7,528 nt of DNA from an uncultured Bacteroidota bacterium (lineage in GTDB: Bacteria > Bacteroidota > Bacteroidia > Chitinophagales > Chitinophagaceae), in assembly GCA_903879995.1 (NCBI GenBank), contig CAIRNW010000207.1, positions 1 to 7,528 on the forward strand, given 5' to 3'. The position numbers were made by a program, and so were the translations under genes. The notes under the pieces were generated by a model. It saw nothing but the letters and a program-made list of their open reading frames with translations, was not told the origin of the DNA and did not search any database. Positions within the stretch are counted from its first letter, which is position 1. Each line of letters starts with the position of its first letter. Below, piece after piece: positions 1 through 6,022 of this stretch.

Positions 1-3000
1 CACCAGAACAAACAGTATCACGGCTACTCGTGATGTTCAGAGCCGGACCTCTCAATATGTCAAAACGACGACATGACGTATCCGATCCGCACAAATTGTA
101 CACCGCAACACATACCTCATAAGTACCCGGCAAATTGTACGTCAACTCCGGCGACATCTCGCCCAGCCATGTATTCGGTTGCGGATTCAAAGCTCCCGAA
201 AACCACCAACGAACAGAATCAATATAATCCATCACAGGCGTAATCAATGCCATCGGCGTGAACGTCGCCGACTCACAAAAATCACCGATCGAATCCAGTA
301 CAACCGTCGGCGGACGAGATACCCGTATCACTGTGTCCCATGTCACCGTACCGCAAATCGGATTACCGATATTCACCGAGATTGTGTAGTTGCCAATATC
401 GGTAGCAGGTGGGATATAAATTTGGGGAGATTGAAGAGTAGTTCCAGAAATAAATATTGGCCCCGAAGGATTAACGCTCCAGTTATAGTTCAACTGGTCA
501 CCCGTCGAATTATTGATAATTGTGGCTGTTTCATTGATACACAGCGCAGTTTTATTAATTTCTACATCAACAGATGGCCCTCTTATTACACAAAAATCCT
601 GTACATCAGTTGCTGAGCCACAAGCGTTTGAAACCGCATGCGTTATGGTATGGCATCCCACAGGAAACGTAATATCTTGGGGATTGGGAGAATCGGAAGT
701 AGCCGGCATACCATCAGTGAAACTCCAGGCATGTATTGTTATCGGTGATAAACAGCTGGAATCCGTAGAAATAGGGGTTATTTCAGCGCTGTTACAAACA
801 TCGTCAATAGGATCAAGGGCAGTACGCGGTTTTTCGGCTACTGTTACCACGCGAGTTAACTTGGAAGAACCACATTGATTCGTAACTATTAATAAAATGG
901 TGTAATTCCCGGACTTCGAAAATTTAAACCCTGGTTGCTGCGTGGAGGCATTGCCCGTTTCAAAATCCCAGATGCCGTCGCCACTTTGGCAAGGAGCCCC
1001 ATCGTATGAAACAGACCAGTTATATTCGGGCCCATTACAGTCCATTGCATTAGACGTATTGGAGGTGTGTACCTGAAGTGAGTCACATCCGAAGGAGTTA
1101 TCTGTGCTAAAAATCGCATCAGGGGGGGGCAAAACGCAAATAATCACCTTGCTGCTATCTTCACAGCCATTACTATCACTAAAATGATAGGTCACCTGAT
1201 GTGTCCCGGGCGTAGCATTCAATTGAAAATTAAACAGGCCCGTATTATTTACGAAAGGTCCGGTCCAGATGCCGTTACCACCCGTGGCTGGAGACCCGTT
1301 CAACTGCCGACTTTCATTGTCACATACGTTTTCGCTACTGCCAGCACTCACCACCGGCAAGGGCAACACCACTAAGGAAATAGTATCCCAGTTGATACAA
1401 TTCAAATTGTTTTCGCCTTCCACAGCATATTGATACGTCCCAGCAGAAGTAGGCCGTACAGAAATGGATGCTCCAGCGCCATCAGCAGGTGTCATGAAAG
1501 AAGATCCGGTAAAAAGGGGAGTCCATTTGTAAGTTGTTGCACCGGAAGCAGTAAAGGTCTCCGATTGCCCCAGACAAATACTGCCAACCGACGGGAGTGC
1601 AACTACCTGCGGACGGGCAAGTACGCTGACACTAATGCATTGCTCCTCGGTACAACCTTTGGAATTAGTGACAACCAAACAGTATTGACCGCTATTTTCC
1701 GACGCAACACTGGAGATTGTTGGTTCACAATCGGCAGAAGTGAAACCGATTGGGCCAGACCATTCGCAAGTCAAACCCGTGGCATTCTGGTTGGTAAAAA
1801 CAAGGGATTCTCCCGGGCAAGGGGTATTTGCGCTGATCTGGGGAGTGGGAGGGAGTGGGAAAACCTCGAAAGTTTGTGTTTCAGTCGTACTGCTACACGC
1901 ACTGCTAATCACCCGAAGTTCATAGACTCCGGGCTGATCTACCGACACCGGCGACGGATCCTGTAACATGGATGTCCATACGACCGTATTCGGAAGCCTG
2001 ACAAGCGACCAGGAAAAGGTTGCGGGAGAGCCATCACAATTATTTGTACTTTCAATAAAAGGGTCAATTTCTCCACTGCCACAAATATTGTCAATCGGAG
2101 CGAGTTCCGATGTCGGCGCCCCGGCAACAACAATACTATCCAACTTCTCGCTTACACCGCATTTATTGGTAACCTTCAGGCGAACATAATATTTTCCGGG
2201 AAGATTATACGAAACTTGAAAAATATTCGAAGTATTGTTTACAATCTGGTAATCACCTATATCACCACAATCTGAACTAACAAATTCAGTGGACCATAAA
2301 TAAGTGGCCGGATCGCAAGAACCTAAAGTATTGGAAGTGTTTACAAAGGTTGCCAACAGTGGAGTACATCCAGCAGAGGTTGATTTGGTAAAGTTACTTT
2401 GAGGTTTGGGGAGAATACAAATGACTTTTTGCAAAGTATCCGCGTCACAATTAGGGTCTGAGTTGTTTGGGTTGTTATTTATTCTATTTTCTACTATCAA
2501 TCGTATAGTATAGGTACCAGGCTGAAAAGCTGCATTGAATCCCGCAGAACTTGTCAGACTACCACTCGTAATCGTAAATCCAGAGGCTGGGAATATATCC
2601 CAACGCACCCGCATGTTACTTGAACAAGTATTACTGGCGCTATTCCAAAAAGCACCTGGCTTTGACAGGTTTTTAATTTCAATAACATCGTCCTTGCAAG
2701 CTACTGGATAGGGATTGACAACAAAATCAGCTTCCGGAATTGTCCTGGTGCGGATTGGGCCGTCTGCATTGGTCCAAGTTAAATTTGGACATCCTGTGAG
2801 GGCAGTAGCTGAAACCTGGAAAGCGTGATTATATGTAACTCCATTGATGATTGAGGTGACATCACACGATGATGTGGTCAATGGGTAAAGAAAAGACGTC
2901 GGAGGAGGATGAGAGAAGGTGAAACCAAAAGGATCACTGTTGATACGAATCGTATATGTGGTATTTGATGTATTATTTGAAAAATTGGATATTCCAATCA

Positions 3001-3661
3001 AGGCATAACCTGGTACGCAGATGGGATTACTCGACAGAAAAGATACTGACACTTTGGGAGCAGCGCTCCAAATAAATGGAATCGTGTCAGAACTGATACA
3101 GCCGTTACTCCCTTCAACAAATATCTTTATTTGATAAACACCCTTGGCTGAATAATAATGCTCTAAAGTAGTGAAATCAGATAACACCACAGATGTGTCG
3201 TCTGGTAATGGTGGTATGGAATTCTCCCACACTATGGTATATTTAATATTGGTAGCGCTGGTGGTAGACTCATTTATGATTTCAAGATAACCATTTTCGG
3301 TACAGTCCAGAAAGTTATTTTCTGATACATCACCTACTTTAGGGTCAGGTATTTGCTTAACCTGAACAGTTTTGTTAGTCGAACTTGTATCACAGCTGGA
3401 TGAACTCACTCGCAACTTTACTGTAAAATTCGCAGTACCCGCGCCAAATGATATAAAATCATGTAACGGATTTGATGCTGTTGAAGTGGTGCCATCACCA
3501 AAATCCCAAAAATAGGAAAATGTTGGACTTACAGTGTCCGGTGTAAAGGAGACTCTGTTACATCCGGAGACAACAAACGTAAATCCCGAATTGCAAAACT
3601 GTGCTGAAATTTTATTGCACCAAAAAATCGTAACAGTAAATATCAGTAAGATTGTTCTCAT
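1..3661 (-). CDS. Giant secreted PKD/Ig-like repeat surface protein, 3'-partial (SprB-like T9SS substrate candidate)
   Basis: The minus strand is open without a stop from the ATG at 3659-3661 to the window edge, giving 1220 codons with the C-terminus missing. Residues 1-21 form a signal peptide (basic R2, hydrophobic ILLIFTVTIFW, cleavage near ISA-QF). A PKD domain follows at about 22-105, with the hallmark YFWDFGDGT at 50-58. The rest is a chain of divergent PKD/Ig-like beta modules of about 80-100 residues, each ending in patterns such as PGxYxxxLxV, with many paired cysteines. The motif PID-x2-C-x-S-x-EI-x-P occurs near 522 and 951, with a relative near 1123, so larger blocks are duplicated. 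Such proteins are known in Bacteroidota as cell-surface adhesins exported by the T9SS, usually with a C-terminal sorting domain. That end lies outside the window, so T9SS export is inferred, mainly from the PorP/SprF gene 53 bp upstream. An adhesin or gliding role is likely, but the ligand is unknown. No clear ribosome binding site is visible. Confidence 0.9.
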   Translation of the reverse strand, partial: MRTILLIFTVTIFWCNKISAQFCNSGFTFVVSGCNRVSFTPDTVSPTFSYFWDFGDGTTSTASNPLHDFISFGAGTANFTVKLRVSSSSCDTSSTNKTVQVKQIPDPKVGDVSENNFLDCTENGYLEIINESTTSATNIKYTIVWENSIPPLPDDTSVVLSDFTTLEHYYSAKGVYQIKIFVEGSNGCISSDTIPFIWSAAPKVSVSFLSSNPICVPGYALIGISNFSNNTSNTTYTIRINSDPFGFTFSHPPPTSFLYPLTTSSCDVTSIINGVTYNHAFQVSATALTGCPNLTWTNADGPIRTRTIPEADFVVNPYPVACKDDVIEIKNLSKPGAFWNSASNTCSSNMRVRWDIFPASGFTITSGSLTSSAGFNAAFQPGTYTIRLIVENRINNNPNNSDPNCDADTLQKVICILPKPQSNFTKSTSAGCTPLLATFVNTSNTLGSCDPATYLWSTEFVSSDCGDIGDYQIVNNTSNIFQVSYNLPGKYYVRLKVTNKCGVSEKLDSIVVAGAPTSELAPIDNICGSGEIDPFIESTNNCDGSPATFSWSLVRLPNTVVWTSMLQDPSPVSVDQPGVYELRVISSACSSTTETQTFEVFPLPPTPQISANTPCPGESLVFTNQNATGLTCEWSGPIGFTSADCEPTISSVASENSGQYCLVVTNSKGCTEEQCISVSVLARPQVVALPSVGSICLGQSETFTASGATTYKWTPLFTGSSFMTPADGAGASISVRPTSAGTYQYAVEGENNLNCINWDTISLVVLPLPVVSAGSSENVCDNESRQLNGSPATGGNGIWTGPFVNNTGLFNFQLNATPGTHQVTYHFSDSNGCEDSSKVIICVLPPPDAIFSTDNSFGCDSLQVHTSNTSNAMDCNGPEYNWSVSYDGAPCQSGDGIWDFETGNASTQQPGFKFSKSGNYTILLIVTNQCGSSKLTRVVTVAEKPRTALDPIDDVCNSAEITPISTDSSCLSPITIHAWSFTDGMPATSDSPNPQDITFPVGCHTITHAVSNACGSATDVQDFCVIRGPSVDVEINKTALCINETATIINNSTGDQLNYNWSVNPSGPIFISGTTLQSPQIYIPPATDIGNYTISVNIGNPICGTVTWDTVIRVSRPPTVVLDSIGDFCESATFTPMALITPVMDYIDSVRWWFSGALNPQPNTWLGEMSPELTYNLPGTYEVCVAVYNLCGSDTSCRRFDILRGPALNITSSRDTVCSG
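1122..1129. repeat. Eight-base G/C homopolymer inside the PKD-repeat gene
   Basis: The plus strand has eight consecutive G, which is C8 in the coding strand and reads as a Pro-Pro-Pro junction between two modules near residue 846. The reading frame is open on both sides with the length shown here. Tracts of this kind are prone to slippage, so this is a possible on/off switch or sequencing-error site. Confidence 0.6.
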
Positions 3662-3714
3662 CTTTCAAAGCAAAAATTAAAATTTATCCCCGATGTAAAT
3701 ATTGAAAAAGTCAA

Positions 3715-4866
3715 TCAAAATCTGTTAATCCTCGGACAGTCTGAAGGTATCCCAATAGAGCAACCTCTCTTGCCATCCCCCCTGAAATTCATCCGAACAT
3801 TAAATTCAATAACACCAAGCGTGTTATTTGTCCTCAAGCCAGACAAATTGACATCATATGTAAAACCGGCCATAAGATTGGTATTGGGTATTTCAATCCC
3901 GCTTGTCAAAATCAAAGCATTCGTGTTTCGCGACAACGAACCTCCTGAAACAAATCCCGAGCGGGGTATATTGCTGCCGAAGTTATCCTGGTAAAATAAC
4001 CCTGTGTAAAACATTTCAGAAGAAATGTAACCTCCGACCACAATCGTATTCAACCTGAAACCAAGCTGACTGTCAAAACGAACCTGTGGAGACATAAATA
4101 CAGGGGCGGTTCGTGGCCGACGTTTTGATTTTTTTATCTGGCATCCAAAATGTATGGTCGTCCTGCGCGGGAGAAATGCCTCAGCAGCAGCATCTCGCAG
4201 TGCTATGTTTGGACTGTTGATATTAGATAAACTGACTCCCAGGGTTACCGAAGGCAACTGCATCACTTTTCTGTTTCTCCTGTAATTGTAGTGCTTGTAT
4301 ATCACACCACAATTAAGTACGGGATACATACCACTTGCCAGATTCAGTGTCTGTGGAGGTCCAATCAAACCGGCGACAGGATCAAGCTGATCAGAGTAAA
4401 TAAAATTGCCCCAGTCCAACTTCCGTTGCATCAGACTTGTCTGGATGCCAAACCGGAGATTTGAACGCTCCTTTGTGGAATATCTCTGGCCCAACTTCTG
4501 GGAATAACTGAATGCCAGTCCACCACCACGGGTTATCAAAGGTGCTGTTCCGGCATTATCACCAAAAAACAATAGTGCCACTCCAACATCAGAGTTGGGA
4601 GTATTCAGAAAGCAAGGTAACTGAAGTTCAGCCGTCGCATTATAAGTGACATAGCTGTTGTTCAGATTTCCAATATCACCATCAGGAATACCAAACCATT
4701 GATTTCTGTAATTAACCGTTACAGTCGTTCCCGGGTCAAAACCAGCGTATGCAGGGTTTAAATAAACTCTGTTTGCGTAGAATTGAGAAAAATAAGGATC
4801 CTGAGCACACACGTTAACCACACCGCATGTCGGGAACAAAAGAAGCAAAAAAATAATCTTGTACAT
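3715..4866 (-). CDS. PorP/SprF family type IX secretion outer-membrane protein
   Basis: This encodes about 383 residues from the ATG at 4864-4866 to the TGA at 3715-3717. An in-frame ATG at 4899 would add 11 residues, but the 4866 start gives a clean signal peptide (MYKIIFLLLLFPTCGVVNVCAQ, with cleavage after CAQ or near it), so I prefer it. The mature N-terminus DPYFSQFYANRVYLNPAYAG is the family hallmark. The C-terminal half has alternating beta-strand character and ends with strands such as LMAGFTYDVNLSGL and GVIEFNVRMNF, as expected for an outer-membrane beta barrel. In Flavobacterium, SprF is needed for secretion of the adhesin SprB, and relatives are encoded next to their large substrates. 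Here the partner is most likely the PKD-repeat gene 53 bp downstream, with which it is probably co-transcribed. The gene lies upstream of the substrate, whereas sprF lies downstream of sprB. The 169 bp before it run up to the IS remnant and show no convincing TAnnTTTG-type promoter or Shine-Dalgarno sequence. Confidence 0.93.
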   Translation of the reverse strand: MYKIIFLLLLFPTCGVVNVCAQDPYFSQFYANRVYLNPAYAGFDPGTTVTVNYRNQWFGIPDGDIGNLNNSYVTYNATAELQLPCFLNTPNSDVGVALLFFGDNAGTAPLITRGGGLAFSYSQKLGQRYSTKERSNLRFGIQTSLMQRKLDWGNFIYSDQLDPVAGLIGPPQTLNLASGMYPVLNCGVIYKHYNYRRNRKVMQLPSVTLGVSLSNINSPNIALRDAAAEAFLPRRTTIHFGCQIKKSKRRPRTAPVFMSPQVRFDSQLGFRLNTIVVGGYISSEMFYTGLFYQDNFGSNIPRSGFVSGGSLSRNTNALILTSGIEIPNTNLMAGFTYDVNLSGLRTNNTLGVIEFNVRMNFRGDGKRGCSIGIPSDCPRINRF

Positions 4867-5105
4867 ATTGCATATGTTTACAGAAGTCTGAAAATACAAC
4901 TCATGAAAGAGCTCTCAAATGCCCGGGCAACCTCAGACAAAACTGATTTCCCTGGTAGTGTTGTGAATCCTGTCACCCAGTAATCCACTGTGGATACAAA
5001 GTGAACGGTTGGTGATGTTATTGAGTTTGTCAGTATGTACACCTCCCCTGAAGCAACCACGAGAAAGAAGAATAGTATTATTTTCTCACTTTCATATCGT
5101 GTAAT

Positions 5106-5420
5106 ATGTGTAAAAGTAAAATCAGTAACACCCAGCAGTTGGAAATACTGGATAAATGAGATTCGGGAGCCCGTATAGACGAACTTCGCCGTACTTACCA
5201 TATCAGTGCGGCCACTTTGTATTATTGGAGGAAAACAAAAGCGGAAGATGAGACCAGGAGCCGGCTCAAAGAACTGAAATCAGAAAATGCCAGACTAAAA
5301 TAGATATTCGCCGAGCTGAACATAGGTCGCGGGAAACTCAAAGATGACTATGAGATGCCAAAAAATGTCAAGCTCGGGACGCCAAAAAGAAATGATCGAC
5401 CTGATAGAAGACCGATCTGA
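5106..5420 (+). pseudogene. IS3-family transposase OrfA remnant with in-frame stops
   Basis: Reading from the ATG at 5106 gives the order of an IS3 OrfA. A short N-terminal stretch (NTQQLEILDK) leads into the helix-turn-helix (DSGARIDELRRTYHISAATL, then YYWRK), matching the family pattern G-x-x-V-x-EL-x-R-x-x-x-IS-x-x-T-x-Y-x-W. A leucine-zipper-like helix follows (RLKELKSENARLK, IFAEL). The frame is broken by a TGA at 5157 and a TAG at 5301, the latter inside the conserved ENxRLKK-FAEL segment. Similarity fades near 5355. A further piece in another frame (QKEMIDLIEDRSD, about 5389-5427) resembles the start of the OrfB region. In an intact element OrfA is the DNA-binding partner made with OrfB by ribosomal frameshifting. 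Here it is non-functional. Confidence 0.82.
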
Positions 5421-5428
5421 CAGCAACC

Positions 5429-5521
5429 TCGTACAATCAAGAACGACCACATTAAATTCCGGGATATAAAAGCCCGGATAGTTATGAAGTTTTGAACCCA
5501 AAATTCTACTTTACAATGGGT
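5429..5521 (+). pseudogene. IS3-family transposase OrfB C-terminal fragment
   Basis: One plus-strand frame reads SYNQERPH, then a TAA stop at 5453, then IPGYKSPDSYEVLN. This matches the conserved C-terminal end of IS3-family OrfB integrases, normally YNxxRPHSSLGYxSPxxYE, just before the right terminal repeat. The upstream catalytic DDE domain is absent, so an internal deletion joined the OrfA tail to the OrfB end somewhere about 5400-5430. The frame differs from that of the OrfA remnant. Boundaries are approximate. Confidence 0.7.
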
Positions 5522-5660
5522 TGCAACTTTGGGGAGGTGTACAGTGGCACATAAACTGCTTCCACTTTCCGGGTGCAACGCAAGCACCACAATCCTGTGA
5601 GCTGACATCTGTTACAGTGAATAATCCCGGCAATAGCAGCATCGTGATAAATTTCCTCAT
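5511..5660 (-). pseudogene. FISUMP-domain protein, 5' fragment truncated by the IS element
   Basis: From the ATG at 5658-5660 this reads a signal peptide (MRKFITMLLLPGLFTVTDVSS), then QDCGACVAPGKWKQFMCH, the same mature start as the intact FISUMP protein at 6023-6685 apart from C for Y. Homology stops at 5544, exactly where the IS3 terminal repeat begins. The last ten codons (CTPPQSCNPL and TAA at 5511) are IS sequence. About 180 residues of the normal protein, including the whole FISUMP core, are missing and are not found beyond the far end of the element. A longer in-frame start at 5762 exists, but the residues it adds are not signal-like, so I reject it. The fragment might still give a short secreted peptide of 49 residues, but a function is unlikely. 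Confidence 0.8.
5544..5606. repeat. 63-bp direct repeat, copy 1 (truncated FISUMP paralogue)
   Basis: This stretch matches 6569-6631 at 61 of 63 positions in the same orientation. It encodes the first mature residues of the two FISUMP paralogues. Similarity drops sharply at one side into the signal-peptide codons and at the other into the IS element. Confidence 0.9.
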
Positions 5661-5938
5661 ACTTATCTGATCAGGTATCTGCGGCGCCGATCTTCCGGAT
5701 ATCCGGATCGCACCCACGCCTTGTTCTGCAGACTCAGACTTCCATCTTGTCACAGTTTTCATGTATCAACCCGTTTATTTCAACAGAACCTTTCTGATCC
5801 GAAATCAGGAACACAATCATTCATATTCAGTAACACCGCTACTGTTCTTGTCTTGTACCCAAACTCCCAACAATCAAACCTGAAAGACAAATCGAAAAAG
5901 CGATACTCCCTGGCAAGATCAATCCCATCTCCATTCTC
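5661..5938. other. Non-coding stretch upstream of the truncated FISUMP copy
   Basis: I find no supportable gene here. Reading frames on both strands are short, lack good starts and resemble nothing I know. One minus-strand frame of about 58 codons ending near 5778 (containing DLAREYRFFDLSFRFDCWEF) looks somewhat protein-like but begins right after a stop and has no usable start, so at best it is an old gene fragment. The stretch contains the palindrome at 5694-5707 and an imperfect CTGAT/ATCAG hairpin near 5791-5807. It should contain the former promoter of the truncated FISUMP gene, but no clear Bacteroidota -7/-33 pair is visible. Confidence 0.5.
5694..5707. repeat. Perfect 14-bp palindrome TCCGGATATCCGGA
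   Basis: This is an exact inverted repeat with no spacer, 34 bp before the ATG at 5660 of the truncated FISUMP gene. It might be an operator for a dimeric regulator. There is no similar site before the intact copy, so a regulatory role is only a guess. Confidence 0.3.
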
Positions 5939-5995
5939 AAAAAATTTCGGACCGCTCCGCGGTCATTTCCCAGCCCTTTCCGACTGAAATTTTTT
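5939..5995 (-). terminator. Nested inverted repeat, probable Rho-independent terminator of the FISUMP gene
   Basis: Downstream of the FISUMP stop, the minus strand carries a compact hairpin, GACCGC-GGA-GCGGTC (5950-5964), followed by CGAAA and six T. Around it is a second perfect inverted repeat, AAAAAATTTC (5986-5995) with GAAATTTTTT (5939-5948), so either strand ends in a T-run and the structure could act in both directions. The inner stem is only 6 bp with a 3-base loop, so terminator strength is uncertain. Confidence 0.55.
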
Positions 5996-6019
5996 AAATA
6001 GTCAAATAGACAAATAGTC
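5996..6019. repeat. Three tandem 8-bp units (AAATAGTC-type)
   Basis: The plus strand reads AAATAGTC, AAATAGAC, AAATAGTC without spacers, between the FISUMP stop codon and the terminator-like inverted repeat. Function is unknown; it is probably simple 3'-UTR sequence. Confidence 0.5.
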
Positions 6020-6022
6020 GGA

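Larger units (their letters stand above)
5036..5543 (+). mobile_element. Internally deleted IS3-family insertion sequence (508 bp)
   Basis: The ends are a perfect 13-bp inverted repeat: TGTACACCTCCCC at 5036-5048 and its reverse complement at 5531-5543. Imperfect similarity continues inward (TGAAG-CAACC against AAAGTTGCAACC). The TG...CA ends and the CCCC-AAAGTTG style are typical of the IS3 family. Inside, on the plus strand, are a degraded OrfA and the C-terminal piece of OrfB. The central part encoding the DDE catalytic core is missing, and full IS3 elements are usually about 1.2-1.5 kb. The element cannot encode transposase and could move only if a related enzyme acted on its ends. The flanks (...CAGTA and GTGGC...) give no exact target-site duplication. 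The right end abuts the truncated FISUMP gene. Confidence 0.85.

Noticed and set aside
179..2189. Several plus-strand frames of 60-178 codons
   Set aside because: They are antisense shadows of the continuous PKD-repeat reading frame, have no domain signal and are rich in Arg/His/Ser as expected from reversed repeat-protein codons.
4984..4994. TCCAC-T-GTGGA inverted repeat upstream of the porP-like gene
   Set aside because: Only a 5-bp arm, expected by chance at this length, with no promoter elements positioned around it.
4867..5035. Bacteroidota-type promoter (TAnnTTTG with an upstream TTG) for the porP-like gene
   Set aside because: Only one-mismatch matches such as TCACTTTG were found, without a properly spaced -33 element.
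4878..5201. Minus-strand frame of 107 codons between the porP-like gene and the IS
   Set aside because: It runs antisense through the IS3 terminal repeat and OrfA remnant and into the porP leader. It has no recognisable domain, and the plus-strand transposase signal explains the sequence better.
5031..5548. Target-site duplication flanking the IS element
   Set aside because: The flanks end in GTA on the left and begin with GTG on the right. This is not an exact match, so no duplication is claimed.
5721..5987. Plus-strand frame of 88 codons between the FISUMP copies
   Set aside because: No start context, no domain, and it crosses the terminator-like inverted repeat.
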